From: Fulvivirga imtechensis AK7
Lineage (GTDB): Bacteria > Bacteroidota > Bacteroidia > Cytophagales > Cyclobacteriaceae
Direction of reading: 5' to 3'
Length of the DNA: 64,000 bases
Assembly: GCF_000331535.1 (NCBI RefSeq)
Contig: NZ_AMZN01000070.1
Span: 62,001 to 126,000, forward strand
How positions within the stretch are numbered: the first letter of the stretch is position 1; each line of letters begins with the position of its first letter. Made by a program: the position numbers and the translations under genes. This document shows positions 24,120-33,390 of this stretch, piece after piece. The notes beneath the pieces were generated by a model. That model worked only from the letters and a program-made list of their open reading frames with translations. It was not told the DNA's origin and did not search any database.

Positions 24120-24178
24120 ACTTTAAGAACATATCGCACATCAAAAGCCCTTCTGAAATTCAGAAGGGCTTTTTTTTT
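24072..24178 (+). promoter_or_regulatory. Transcription attenuator with alternative stems
   Basis: Segment 1 (AGC at 24072-24074 and TTCTTT at 24078-24083) can pair with segment 2 (AAAGAA 24095-24100 and GCT 24103-24105). Segment 2 can instead pair AGAAGGGCT (24097-24105) with segment 3 AGCCCTTCT (24146-24154), a perfect 9-bp antiterminator. Segment 3 also forms the terminator with segment 4. A ribosome stalled at Phe12-Tyr15 would cover segment 1 and free segment 2, allowing read-through into pheA. This is the classical enterobacterial logic, here in a Bacteroidota genome. Confidence 0.75.
24143..24178 (+). terminator. Attenuator terminator before pheA
   Basis: The stem AAAAGCCCTTCTG (24143-24155) pairs perfectly with CAGAAGGGCTTTT (24161-24173) around AAATT and runs into eight T residues. 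It ends 30 bases before the pheA start. Confidence 0.88.
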
Positions 24179-24207
24179 GCCAATGTTCCGAACCGAATTA
24201 GAATAAT

Positions 24208-25038
24208 ATGAAAGTTGCAATACAAGGTATTAGAGGTGCATTCCATGAAGTAGCAGCCAAAAAACATTTTGACAATGATATTTCCATTGTTGAATGCCTG
24301 ACCTTTAAAAGCCTTTGCGATGCGCTGAAGGATGGAAAAGTAGATCATGCTGTTATGGCTATAGAAAATACCATAGCGGGGAGTATCCTGGGCAATTATT
24401 CGCTTATCAGAGATTACAGGTTCCACGTCATTGGCGAGGTATACCTTAATATAAAAATGAACCTGCTGACACTACCCGGGGTGGCTCTTAAGAATATTAA
24501 AACAGTAGAATCTCATCCCATAGCACTGCAGCAATGTAAAGAATTTTTATATGAACAGCTCAGCCATGCTGTACTGAGAGAATCAAATGACACAGCAGAA
24601 AGCGCCAGAGACCTTGGCATATCAGGAGATACCACAAAAGCCGTAATAGCGGCTGACAGATGTGCGAGGTTGTATGGTCTTGAAATAAAGAGGGCCGGCA
24701 TAGAAACCAATAAACAAAACTTCACCAGGTTTTTGGCTTTAAGCCGCGTTCCGGTAAAAGATAATTCAAATAATAAAGCATCTATCAGCTTACAGCTTGG
24801 ACATGAGCCAGGTACATTGGCCGACATATTGACTATTTTCAAAGCCAATGGCGCTAATCTGACTAAGATACAGAGTGTACCCGTTATAGGTAAGCCATAC
24901 GAATATCATTTTCACATCGATTTTGAATGGGAAGACTATAGCCGCTATGAAAAAACAATGGAGGAAGTGGAGGATAAAGCATTGAGCCTCCACCTTCTCG
25001 GAGAATATAAAAAAGCATTTTTTGGATTAAACGAATAA
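24208..25038 (+). CDS. pheA: Prephenate dehydratase PheA with ACT domain
   Basis: The enzyme converts prephenate to phenylpyruvate on the way to phenylalanine. The catalytic domain covers about residues 1-180 (VAIQGIRGAFHEVAAKKHF, AIENTIAGSILGNYSLI, and the N-K-QNFTRFLAL segment that holds the conserved Thr-Arg-Phe). The C-terminal ACT domain from about 190 (KASISLQLGHEPGTLADILT, ...KIQSVPVIGKPYEYHFHIDF) binds phenylalanine for feedback inhibition. 276 residues, no chorismate mutase fused. It is the first structural gene after the attenuator; the aminotransferase follows after 2 bases. Confidence 0.95.
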   Translation: MKVAIQGIRGAFHEVAAKKHFDNDISIVECLTFKSLCDALKDGKVDHAVMAIENTIAGSILGNYSLIRDYRFHVIGEVYLNIKMNLLTLPGVALKNIKTVESHPIALQQCKEFLYEQLSHAVLRESNDTAESARDLGISGDTTKAVIAADRCARLYGLEIKRAGIETNKQNFTRFLALSRVPVKDNSNNKASISLQLGHEPGTLADILTIFKANGANLTKIQSVPVIGKPYEYHFHIDFEWEDYSRYEKTMEEVEDKALSLHLLGEYKKAFFGLNE

Positions 25039-25040
25039 CC

Positions 25041-26225
25041 ATGATCATCAGTAAAGCAAACAGACTCAACAGTGTTAAGGAGTACTACTTCTCGTCAAAG
25101 CTTCGCCAAATAAAAGAGCTTAACGACAATGGCATGAACATCCTTAATCTGGCTATTGGCAGCCCGGACCTGGCGCCTCACGAGGTCGTATTACAAGCAT
25201 TGACGAATGATGTTTTCAAACAGAATATCCATGGCTATCAAAGCTATAAAGGCATTGATGAGCTTAGAAAAGCTATTGCTGATTATTACATGGCTACATA
25301 CAGGGTCTCGCTGGACTTTGGCAGGGAAATATTGCCTCTCATGGGTTCTAAGGAAGGGATCACACATATCACACAGGCTTTTATCAACCCTGACGATACT
25401 GTACTGGTACCTGATCCGGGGTACCCTACCTACCGGTCAGTTTCAGAATTAGCCCACGCTAACATTGAAGTATATCATCTCGAGGAAAAGAATAATTTCC
25501 AGATAGACATTGAAAGTCTGAAGCAAATGGATCTGGATAAGGCTAAGCTAATGTGGGTGAATTTCCCAAATATGCCTACAGGGGTGCAGCCTGATATGGA
25601 GATAATGAAGGAGCTGGTTGCACTGGCAAAGAAATACCAGTTTCTGATTGTCAACGACAACCCCTACAGCAGAATACTTGTAGAGGAGCCATTCAGTATA
25701 TTCCAGATCCCGGGTGCAGAAGACGTAGCGCTAGAGTTGAACTCGCTTAGCAAATCACATAACATGGCCGGATGGAGATTGGGCTGGGTGTGCGGAAAAA
25801 GCACCTACATCGACACAGTATTAAGTATTAAATCAAATGCTGATTCAGGAATGTTCTATCCTTTGCAGGTGGCTGCTTCCAAAGCCCTGCAACTTGGCGA
25901 TGACTGGTATGCCAACCTTAATACGGTCTATAGAAAAAGACAGCAAAAGGTTTTTGAGCTGTTCGATTGGTTGGGATGCACCTGCAATGTTCATCAAACA
26001 GGGCTATTTGTTTGGGCTCGTATTCCGGAAGACATTGCCGATGTGGAAGTTTTAGTGGATGACTTAATATTCAAAGCACAAATTTTCATAACCCCAGGCA
26101 AAATATTTGGAAAGAACGGAGAAAGGTATTTGAGGGCTTCGCTTTGCAACAATGAGGAAATACTTGATATCGCCATCTCCAGGGTTAAGACATTTGTACT
26201 ACAAAAAGAACGTCAGGCGGTATGA
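25041..26225 (+). CDS. Class I/II aminotransferase, probably aromatic
   Basis: The fold type I PLP enzyme shows NLAIGSPDLAPHEVVLQALT at the N-terminus, LVPDPGYPTYRSVSELA, VNFPNMPTGVQ, VNDNPYSRI, and the Schiff-base lysine in LNSLSKSHNMAGWRLGW. The C-terminal Arg contact lies in RYLRASLCNNEE. 394 residues. Lying between pheA and tyrA, it most likely transaminates phenylpyruvate and 4-hydroxyphenylpyruvate. A broader aspartate or LL-diaminopimelate aminotransferase activity cannot be excluded. Its stop overlaps tyrA by 4 bases. Confidence 0.88.
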   Translation: MIISKANRLNSVKEYYFSSKLRQIKELNDNGMNILNLAIGSPDLAPHEVVLQALTNDVFKQNIHGYQSYKGIDELRKAIADYYMATYRVSLDFGREILPLMGSKEGITHITQAFINPDDTVLVPDPGYPTYRSVSELAHANIEVYHLEEKNNFQIDIESLKQMDLDKAKLMWVNFPNMPTGVQPDMEIMKELVALAKKYQFLIVNDNPYSRILVEEPFSIFQIPGAEDVALELNSLSKSHNMAGWRLGWVCGKSTYIDTVLSIKSNADSGMFYPLQVAASKALQLGDDWYANLNTVYRKRQQKVFELFDWLGCTCNVHQTGLFVWARIPEDIADVEVLVDDLIFKAQIFITPGKIFGKNGERYLRASLCNNEEILDIAISRVKTFVLQKERQAV

Positions 26226-27079
26226 AAGCAGGAGTTGTGGGCATTGGCCTGATCGGGGGCAGTATAGTAAAAGATCTCCGCCATGTGGGGAGTATCAGCA
26301 AGATCTACGGCACGGATCTTAACCCTGAGCATTGTAAAGAAGCGCTGGAACTTGGGCTGGTAGATGAGATCACCAGTCTCACCGAAATGATCAAAAAAAC
26401 TGATCTGATCATTATCTCAATACCCGTTGATGCTGCCAGAAATGTGGTGGTTGAGGTACTGGATCAAATCAATGATCATCAGGTAGTAACTGATGTGGGC
26501 TCTACCAAATCCGGAATATGCAAAGCCGTTTCCGTCCACAAGAACAGGGGCCGGTTCGTAGCGGGGCATCCCATAGCCGGCACAGAAAATAGTGGCCCAA
26601 CAGCAGCTATCGAAAACCTGTTCCTAAACAAAACAGGCATTATATGCAACAGGGAAGAAACAGATGATGATGCCCTGGAAATGATCGAGGGTCTGTATCA
26701 GGCCCTGGGAATGAACATAAAATACATGGAGGCCGATGAACATGACAAGCACATCGCATATGTTTCGCACTTATCACATATCAGCTCATTTGCTCTGGCA
26801 TTAACCGTACTCAGAATTGAGGAGAGTGAAGAAAACATATTTGATATGGCAGGCTCGGGATTCAGCTCTACGGTGAGATTAGCCAAGAGCTCACCTGATA
26901 TGTGGAAGCCAATATTCCAACATAACTCTGAATACCTGGAAAGGGCTCTGGACGGATACATTGATCAGTTGCATGATTTTAAAACGTTTATAAAACACAA
27001 TAAAACAGAAGACATTCATCAGCTCATGGCTAAGGCCAACGATATAAGAAGAATTCTTGATGGTAAAGTAAAAGATTGA
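26222..27079 (+). CDS. tyrA: Prephenate dehydrogenase TyrA
   Basis: The enzyme oxidatively decarboxylates prephenate to 4-hydroxyphenylpyruvate using NAD(P)+. The Rossmann site GVVGIGLIGGSIVKDLR is followed by VTDVGSTKSGICKAV, FVAGHPIAGTENSGP (catalytic His region) and HDKHIAYVSHLSHISSFALA. The 285-residue form has no ACT domain, so feedback control by tyrosine is not obvious in the protein. It overlaps the aminotransferase gene by 4 bases. Confidence 0.94.
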   Translation: MKAGVVGIGLIGGSIVKDLRHVGSISKIYGTDLNPEHCKEALELGLVDEITSLTEMIKKTDLIIISIPVDAARNVVVEVLDQINDHQVVTDVGSTKSGICKAVSVHKNRGRFVAGHPIAGTENSGPTAAIENLFLNKTGIICNREETDDDALEMIEGLYQALGMNIKYMEADEHDKHIAYVSHLSHISSFALALTVLRIEESEENIFDMAGSGFSSTVRLAKSSPDMWKPIFQHNSEYLERALDGYIDQLHDFKTFIKHNKTEDIHQLMAKANDIRRILDGKVKD

Positions 27080-27100
27080 AAACTCTAATAATAATTAACG

Positions 27101-28201
27101 ATGAAAAAAGAACTTAATCTATCCAATGATTTATCGTGGCTGCGCAAGGCTGGCGGACCAGCGATAATAAGCGGGCCTTGCAGTGCCGAGACAGAGGAAC
27201 AATTAATATCTACGGCTGAGTCTCTGGCGGCCACAGGGCGTGTCCACATGTTACGGGCAGGTATATGGAAGCCTCGCACCAGGCCAAATTCCTTCGAAGG
27301 TGTAGGTGAAGAAGGACTTGTATGGCTAAAGGAGGCAGGTCGACAAACCGGACTTCCAGTGACCACAGAGGTGGCGAATGCAAAACATACCGAAGAAGCG
27401 CTAAAGCATGGTATTGACGTACTTTGGATAGGTGCGAGAACAACTGTGAACCCGTTCTCAGTTCAGGAAATAGCCGATGTACTTAAAGGTGTTGATATTC
27501 CTGTGATGGTCAAAAATCCCCTCAATCCTGACCTCGACCTGTGGATTGGCGCGTTGGAGAGGATCAACCAGGCGGGAGTAACAAGGCTAGGAGCTATTCA
27601 TAGAGGGTTTTCATCTTTCGAAAAGACTTCATACCGCAACATACCCAAATGGGAATTTCCTATCGAGCTAAAGCGGCTATTCCCCGAATTGCCCATTGTG
27701 TGTGATCCAAGCCACATTGGCGGCAGCCGCGAACTATTGGGTATGATATCTCAAAAGGCACTGGACCTGGAAATGGATGGCCTGATGATCGAAAGCCATG
27801 TGTCACCTGACGATGCATGGAGTGATGCCAAACAACAAGTGACTCCCGCCTCACTTAACAGGATACTTGGAGAACTTATCATTCGTAATAAGACCACGGA
27901 AAACCCTGATTTCACAACGCATCTGGATGAACTACGAAACAAGATCGATGAAATAGATGAAGAGATCTTTCATAAGCTCGGCAAAAGGATGAAAATAGCG
28001 GTTGAGATCGGAAAGTACAAAAGAGATAATCAGGTAACAATCCTTCAGGTAGACAGGTGGGACAAAGTAATCCGTCAACGTAAAGGCCTTTCTGCTGCCC
28101 TCGGCCTGAGCGAAGAGTTTACTGATGGCTTGCTGAAAATTATTCATAAGGAATCAATCAGCCAGCAGACAAAAGTGATGAACGAAAAGGTTAAAGTCTG
28201 A
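27101..28201 (+). CDS. aroF: DAHP synthase fused to chorismate mutase (AroG-type synthase, AroQ-type mutase)
   Basis: Residues about 1-250 are a type I-beta DAHP synthase (GGPAIISGPCSAETEEQL, RAGIWKPRTRPNSFEGVG, IGARTTVNPFSVQEIAD, LGAIHRGFSSFEKTSYRN, CDPSHIGGSRELL). It makes the first shikimate-pathway intermediate. The C-terminal 100 residues are an AroQ mutase (LDELRNKIDEIDEEIFHKLG, ...RMKIAVEIGKYKRDNQVTIL). This order, synthase first and mutase last, is the standard Bacteroidota fusion; here the mutase usually regulates the synthase through prephenate. 366 residues, last gene of the operon. Confidence 0.94.
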   Translation: MKKELNLSNDLSWLRKAGGPAIISGPCSAETEEQLISTAESLAATGRVHMLRAGIWKPRTRPNSFEGVGEEGLVWLKEAGRQTGLPVTTEVANAKHTEEALKHGIDVLWIGARTTVNPFSVQEIADVLKGVDIPVMVKNPLNPDLDLWIGALERINQAGVTRLGAIHRGFSSFEKTSYRNIPKWEFPIELKRLFPELPIVCDPSHIGGSRELLGMISQKALDLEMDGLMIESHVSPDDAWSDAKQQVTPASLNRILGELIIRNKTTENPDFTTHLDELRNKIDEIDEEIFHKLGKRMKIAVEIGKYKRDNQVTILQVDRWDKVIRQRKGLSAALGLSEEFTDGLLKIIHKESISQQTKVMNEKVKV

Positions 28202-28236
28202 AATACAGAGATCATTTAATTTAATACTATGAACGT

Positions 28237-28268
28237 AAAAGCCATCGGAATCTGATGGCTTTTTTATT
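28237..28268 (+). terminator. Terminator of the aromatic operon
   Basis: AAAAGCCATC (28237-28246) pairs with GATGGCTTTT (28254-28263) around a 7-base loop and is followed by T-rich sequence. It lies 36 bases after the last gene. Confidence 0.8.
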
Positions 28269-28390
28269 TTTGATTATTTCCGGGTTCACAACTGTTTAAG
28301 TACCACCGACTCCAAGCGCATCAAACAAAAATCTGACATCATTGTTCACTTTGTAGGTTGGGGTATTCCTGCCGCCTAATCAGCAGATAC

Positions 28391-29482
28391 ATGTATAAAG
28401 ACCCACATAAAATCATTACTCAAACCGTTCCGGTATTTTTCTTTATATGGGATATAAAAAAAGGCAAAATCATTTATGTGAGTCCTAAATTTTACGAGTT
28501 GGCTGCCGATAGTTATCTTGATCGGGAAGCAAAAGACCTAAAACCATTCATTGACCTGCAGTACCTTGAGGATTACGAAAAATTTCTCCGTTCTCTAACT
28601 GCTGAGAACGACTACACCAACCGGGTGGAATTAAAGACTAGTCCTCTTTTGAAAGACGTTAAATGGATAGAGATCAAAACCTTTCCGGTTGAAGAAGAAA
28701 AAGAAAAAGTCGAACTTATCGTTGGTCACATAGTAGATATCACCGCAAAAAAAGATCGCATCAAAGATCTTGAGGGAGAAAATGAAAATTTCGACAATAT
28801 CATCCAACTTATTTCTCATGATCTGCGTCAGCCGTTCACTAAGATAACATTGCTGGCTGATCTGATCCTCAATGAGAAGAGTGTCGATATAGAAAACATT
28901 CATAAGTATGCTGATAAACTCAAAGAGATATCTTATAGTGCACATGAACTGCTCCAGAATTTCCTTCAACTGGCTGTGCTGAATTATAGTGGCGAAATAG
29001 CAATTACTACAACAGAAGACTTAAATCAAATTGTCAGGGAAGCTGTAGCAGTATTTGACATGGAAATAGAGGCCAAGCACCTTGAGTTGAAGGTAAATAC
29101 TCCGAAAAAAGAATCAATTTACCCTATCAACAAATCTCTTTTCAGTCAATCGATCAAGAATCTCACTTCAAATGCAATTAAGTTTACCCCGCCCGGAGGA
29201 TCGATCAACATAAAGCTCACAAAAGCAAAGAATGCTTATGAAATTAGTGTAGTTGACAGCGGGATTGGTATTCCCAAAGAAATTCAGAGACGTTTGTTTA
29301 ATGAGATCACCTCGGTAAGACGCCCTGGCTTGCAAGGGGAACCATCTACGGGATTAGGTTTGATTATTACCAAGAGAATATTAGAACTACACAATGGAAA
29401 AATACATGTTGAAAGCAAGGAAAATGTCGGCACAACATTTACTATCCTGCTCCCAATGAAACCAAAACGTGCAAAAAGGTAA
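28391..29482 (+). CDS. PAS-domain sensor histidine kinase
   Basis: A cytosolic kinase with no membrane helix. A PAS-like sensor covers about residues 15-115 (VFFFIWDIKKGKIIYVSPKF, KTFPVEEEKEKVELIVGHIV). The HisKA dimerisation segment follows with the phospho-acceptor His in LISHDLRQPFTKITLLADLI. The ATPase domain shows N-box NLTSNAIKFTPPGG, G1 VVDSGIGIPKE and G2 STGLGLIITKRILE. I use the ATG at 28391 (MYKDPHK); an in-frame start 11 codons upstream lacks conserved sequence. No response regulator is adjacent, so it is an orphan kinase. Related soluble PAS kinases are common in this phylum. Confidence 0.87.
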   Translation: MYKDPHKIITQTVPVFFFIWDIKKGKIIYVSPKFYELAADSYLDREAKDLKPFIDLQYLEDYEKFLRSLTAENDYTNRVELKTSPLLKDVKWIEIKTFPVEEEKEKVELIVGHIVDITAKKDRIKDLEGENENFDNIIQLISHDLRQPFTKITLLADLILNEKSVDIENIHKYADKLKEISYSAHELLQNFLQLAVLNYSGEIAITTTEDLNQIVREAVAVFDMEIEAKHLELKVNTPKKESIYPINKSLFSQSIKNLTSNAIKFTPPGGSINIKLTKAKNAYEISVVDSGIGIPKEIQRRLFNEITSVRRPGLQGEPSTGLGLIITKRILELHNGKIHVESKENVGTTFTILLPMKPKRAKR

Positions 29483-29500
29483 AAAAGGTAAAAAAGGTAA

Positions 29501-29519
29501 AAGCGGCCGGAAGCCGCTT
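29501..29519 (-). terminator. Hairpin between the convergent kinase and dnaN genes
   Basis: AAGCGGC and GCCGCTT form a 7-bp stem around 5 bases. On the minus strand it is followed by a T-rich run (complement of the tandem AAAAAAGGT units at 29474-29500), so it most likely terminates dnaN. Confidence 0.55.
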
Positions 29520-29523
29520 GATC

Positions 29524-30648
29524 CTACACGTAATTATTAAGCATTACCGGCATTACAAGCATCAGAATATCTTCGTTGTCGTCCTTTTCAGTTGGCAACA
29601 ACAGCCCGGCTTTGTTAGGCTCTGACAGTCGTAGTTCCACTTTATCGGAATCTACGTTGTTAAGCATTTCTATTAAAAACTTAGCGTTAAATCCGATCTC
29701 AATGTCGCCTCCGTCATGTTCGCAAGAAAGTCTTTCATTAGCCTCATTGGCAAAATCCAGATCCTCAGCGGAGATCTGAAGCTCACTACCGGTGATCTTC
29801 AGCCTTACCTGGTGTGTGGTTTTGTTGGCGTAGATGGCTATCCTTCTCAAAGAACTCAAAAACTCGGAGCGGTCGATGGTCATCGTGTTTGTGTTATCTG
29901 TAGGGATAACATTCTCATAATCAGGGAAACGCTCATCGATCAGTCGACAGATCATTTTAATATTCCCAAACCTGAAGAAAGCATTCGATACATTAAATTC
30001 CACGGTAACCTCGATATTCTCCGAAGGCAATGTGGATTTCAGAAGGTTCAGGGCTTTTCGAGGTATGATGATGGCATTACCATTGTCGGAAGCTACATCT
30101 ACCCTTCTGTACCTGATCAATCGATGGCCGTCAGTAGAAACAAAAGTAGTATTAGTGTCAGTCAGGTTCATGTACACCCCTGTCATGGCAGGCCTTAATT
30201 CGTCATTGCTTGTAGCAAAAATAGTATTGTTGATAGCGCTGCTCAGTACATCTGTGGACATGCCCACTGAAAAATCATCAGAAACTGCAGGTACTTTTGG
30301 GAAGTCGGTAGCATTTTCACCTGCCAACTTATATCTACCATTGTCAGAGCTGATCTCCACACTATAGGTCTCTTCATCTATAGTGAAGGTCACAGGCTGT
30401 TCGGGTAAATTTTTCAATGTTTCAAGCAAAATTCTTGCAGGCACCGCAATACTGCCACTCTCTTTTGACTCTACCTCCAATTCAGTGATCATCGAGGTTT
30501 GTAGATCAGAAGCGGTCACTACTAACACTCCATCATTGATCTCGAATAGGAAATTTTCCAATATAGGCACCACCGGGTTAGTGGTGATCACACCATTAAT
30601 ACTCGAAAGTTGTTTTAAAAGTGCGGATGAAGAGACAATAAATTTCAT
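29524..30648 (-). CDS. dnaN: DNA polymerase III beta sliding clamp DnaN
   Basis: The beta clamp encircles DNA and tethers the replicative polymerase. Three repeated clamp domains of about 120 residues make up the 374-residue protein, with typical segments MKFIVSSSALLKQLSSINGV, FTIDEETYSVEISSDNGRYK, TDGHRLIRYRRVD (peptide-binding region) and the C-terminal LLPTEKDDNEDILMLVMPVM. The end P-V-M-L-N-N-Y-V differs from the usual M-P-M-R-L but keeps the hydrophobic pocket. It stands apart from dnaA, as in many Bacteroidota. Confidence 0.95.
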   Translation of the reverse strand: MKFIVSSSALLKQLSSINGVITTNPVVPILENFLFEINDGVLVVTASDLQTSMITELEVESKESGSIAVPARILLETLKNLPEQPVTFTIDEETYSVEISSDNGRYKLAGENATDFPKVPAVSDDFSVGMSTDVLSSAINNTIFATSNDELRPAMTGVYMNLTDTNTTFVSTDGHRLIRYRRVDVASDNGNAIIIPRKALNLLKSTLPSENIEVTVEFNVSNAFFRFGNIKMICRLIDERFPDYENVIPTDNTNTMTIDRSEFLSSLRRIAIYANKTTHQVRLKITGSELQISAEDLDFANEANERLSCEHDGGDIEIGFNAKFLIEMLNNVDSDKVELRLSEPNKAGLLLPTEKDDNEDILMLVMPVMLNNYV

Positions 30649-30745
30649 TATAGATAATGATTACGTATGGTTAAGTTTAAAACTCGGTAAAGTTAAAAAG
30701 AAAATCATTTTTAGGAAACGCGATGCAATTTAATATCAGTTGTTT

Positions 30746-31693
30746 TTATTCTTTCTTTTTTTCAAAAAAGCTTTTAGGCCGGAGTATTTTCCTTGTTTCA
30801 TTCAAATTAAGAATCACATAGTCCGTTGAGTCGATTCTGCCCATGATCTGCCGGTTGTCTGGCAAAACATCATAAACCTCCAGGGTATGTATTCTGCCGG
30901 CAACATCTGTCACCTGTACAGACGCCTGGGGTATGGCTTTAATAATTTGACTATACTGCTCTTCCTCATCTTCATTAAGATAGTCATTGACGTATAAAAG
31001 GGAAACGTCATCCAGGAAGTCAGTAAGCTTAGTCGTGTCAGTTGCTGTTAACTGACTAATCTTATAAAATGAATTACCATAGACTACGTCAAAGCTATTC
31101 TCCTCCCTACCAGGATAGATCACCTTCACACTTTGCAGATTGGCCCAGTTGATATCGAATGCCACGGGATTTCTCCATCCGTTTTTGTCTAGCTGGTATA
31201 TGCCCGCCAAATAGCTTCTATATCCTGGTATCTCTACAATATATGCAGGCGACTCCGGTGACTCGGCAACATAGGTCAGTCGACTCTCCTCCTCTCCATA
31301 AACATAAAAATCATGCACTTTATCATCTCCCTCAAAAAACGCTACTTCCATACCATCATTTTTAAAACGCTCAACGATAACTCCTTGCTGCTGTTTAGCC
31401 ACCCTCCTTCTCACCCTCATTTGTTTGAGAATAGCAAACAGGACACTAATTCTTTGAGGGTCGGCTTCATACTGCCCATTGACTTTCCATTGCCTGCCGT
31501 TGTAAATAAGCTCTACGGTATCATTGTTTCCTGTAAAGGTAACTCTATTTATTGCTGAGGGATTTTCATAGGCAAAGATGCTGCGACTGATCTTCAGTTT
31601 GTCTTCCGGGCGAGTTGCTAACCAGGCCAACATTGTGGCCAATATTAAAGCAACTAGTAAGCCTAAAAGCTTAATATTTCTACTTCTTTGCAT
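30746..31693 (-). CDS. DUF4340 domain protein of the gliding transporter operon
   Basis: A single N-terminal membrane helix (LLGLLVALILATMLAWLATR) is followed by a periplasmic DUF4340 domain (FAYENPSAINRVTFTGNNDT, YVAESPESPAYIVEIPGYRS, VAFDINWANLQSVKVIYPG). This family accompanies GldG-like proteins in ABC transporter operons in Bacteroidota and elsewhere. Its start is 5 bases after the gldG stop, so it is the last gene of the gld operon. Its role in gliding is not established; it may complete the periplasmic part of the complex. 315 residues. Confidence 0.85.
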   Translation of the reverse strand: MQRSRNIKLLGLLVALILATMLAWLATRPEDKLKISRSIFAYENPSAINRVTFTGNNDTVELIYNGRQWKVNGQYEADPQRISVLFAILKQMRVRRRVAKQQQGVIVERFKNDGMEVAFFEGDDKVHDFYVYGEEESRLTYVAESPESPAYIVEIPGYRSYLAGIYQLDKNGWRNPVAFDINWANLQSVKVIYPGREENSFDVVYGNSFYKISQLTATDTTKLTDFLDDVSLLYVNDYLNEDEEEQYSQIIKAIPQASVQVTDVAGRIHTLEVYDVLPDNRQIMGRIDSTDYVILNLNETRKILRPKSFFEKKKE

Positions 31694-31698
31694 ACCCT

Positions 31699-33390
31699 TT
31701 AATTCGTTTCAAAACCAGTGTACTTTCTCTTTCTCAGGTAATATCTGATCGCTCCATAAACCACAAGCAACAGTACTGGCAATACCAGATTTATCAGTTG
31801 CCATTTTGTTTTATCGCGGCTCACCTCTACCTTATCCAGAGGCCTTAATTTAATCTCTTTATTTCTGGCCGTGATCAGACCCGCATCGTCCACCAAATAA
31901 GTGATCGCATTGATCAGAAAATCCTGGTTGGCAAATGTATTTTGAGTAAAAGGATAGAATCCCAGGGGCTGAGGATTTCCCGTTCTAGCGTTGATCTCGT
32001 TGCGGGCGATATCTCCATCGCTGACCACCAAAAGCTTGGCGCCCTCAACTGCCTCTGCCTTAAAGGGTCTTTCATCAACACCCTCTGGCTTAAACCTGTT
32101 TTTATATAGAGATTCAAATCTGCCTTCCAATAAAAAGCTTACCGGCAAATGTTTTTTGTTCAGCATTTCCGGTGACAGGTTCTTCCTCAGGTCCTGAACA
32201 GACACATTAACAGGCGCTGTTACTGATCGCGAATATTGCGAAGTGAACATGAGTGGCGTCTTTCTTACTCCCCTGGCTTTCACCGTATCCATCGTGCTGG
32301 CGAATCGTAATAGTACGGCTCCCATATTCCGCGTAATGGCATGATCAGAATGATGATTAATTATGGGATAAAAAGGCCAGGGTTGCAGCTTGATCTGGGG
32401 TTGATTGCCAATGTTGCCCACTACAACAGGGTACCCTGCCGCACTGTTGTCCTGGATAAGATTGTTGTTGAACCTTATCCCATATTTAAATAGTTGATCG
32501 TCAAGATTAATTTCGTAAGGAAATGCGTAATTGAAAGCAAGTGAGGCGCTATCCATATCTGCCTGAAGTTTGTCCAGCAATAACAGGGCTTTTCCTCCAT
32601 TCATTAAGTATTGATCCAGATAGTATTTTTCTATCTCTGTGAAGGGGGTTTCAGGCTTGGCAATAATAATAGCGTCATATCCTTCGATGTGTTGCTTAAG
32701 ATTTTCCTTACCCAGATCATACGTCTGGGCCAAAGCTGCTGTAAAGCCGGCCATTTCAAGGGAATCAAGCTCGCTATGCCCTCGTATAATGGCGATTTTC
32801 TTGCGTTGTAATTCTGTAAGACTTCTAATGGCTGATGCCAGCTCGTATTCAATACCCTCTATCGACTGATTGAGCTTCTCCTCAGCGGTGGCAGCCTGGT
32901 TACCCTTGAGGAGCATCACACCCGCCTCCGCCCCTCCGTAGGACACAATAGCCCCTGGGAAGATCAGCTTTTCAACACGCTCACCATTCCTCTCGTCAAT
33001 AATATTCGTGGGCTGGATACCCTTTGCCATTAATCCTCGCATGAATTCACCACGAGCCTTTTCACTCATAGCTGCACCCGGATCATTAAAGGTGTATTGG
33101 ATATTATCCCCTGAATAAACCCTAAATTCCTCGAGGGTTTCCCTGATAGATCGCTGTAATCTTTTGAAACCGGAATTCAGCTCACCCGCCAGAAATATTT
33201 CTACATATACAACGTCATCCAGGTCGCGTAACATTTCTTTTGTGGGCTCTTTAATAGAGTACCTCCCCTCCTCGGTCAGGTCCACCCTGAAAAAAAATGA
33301 GGACGCTAGTATATTGATCAGTACTATTAATACCAAGCCAATAAAAAAGCGAAGAAATGCCTCTAATTTTCTACTGTGCAGATTTACCAT
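31699..33390 (-). CDS. gldG: Gliding-associated ABC transporter component GldG
   Basis: GldG is the periplasmic and membrane partner of GldA and GldF. The protein has an N-terminal membrane helix (FIGLVLIVLINILASSFFFR), a long periplasmic region of the ABC_transp_aux type (IAIIRGHSELDSLEMAGFTA, GYDAIIIAKPETPFTEIEKYYLDQ) and a C-terminal helix (LINLVLPVLLLVVYGAIRYY) with a basic tail. 563 residues is usual for GldG. It overlaps gldF by 7 bases. In Flavobacterium johnsoniae GldAFG is required for gliding; some Bacteroidota glide without it. Confidence 0.9.
   Translation of the reverse strand: MVNLHSRKLEAFLRFFIGLVLIVLINILASSFFFRVDLTEEGRYSIKEPTKEMLRDLDDVVYVEIFLAGELNSGFKRLQRSIRETLEEFRVYSGDNIQYTFNDPGAAMSEKARGEFMRGLMAKGIQPTNIIDERNGERVEKLIFPGAIVSYGGAEAGVMLLKGNQAATAEEKLNQSIEGIEYELASAIRSLTELQRKKIAIIRGHSELDSLEMAGFTAALAQTYDLGKENLKQHIEGYDAIIIAKPETPFTEIEKYYLDQYLMNGGKALLLLDKLQADMDSASLAFNYAFPYEINLDDQLFKYGIRFNNNLIQDNSAAGYPVVVGNIGNQPQIKLQPWPFYPIINHHSDHAITRNMGAVLLRFASTMDTVKARGVRKTPLMFTSQYSRSVTAPVNVSVQDLRKNLSPEMLNKKHLPVSFLLEGRFESLYKNRFKPEGVDERPFKAEAVEGAKLLVVSDGDIARNEINARTGNPQPLGFYPFTQNTFANQDFLINAITYLVDDAGLITARNKEIKLRPLDKVEVSRDKTKWQLINLVLPVLLLVVYGAIRYYLRKRKYTGFETN

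Noticed and set aside
29474-29500. Tandem AAAAAAGGT units as a possible short repeat array
   Set aside because: Only three units; more likely slippage that also provides the T-run for the dnaN terminator.
29716-30198. Plus-strand open frame of 160 codons inside dnaN
   Set aside because: It is the antisense of a conserved clamp gene; no motif of its own.
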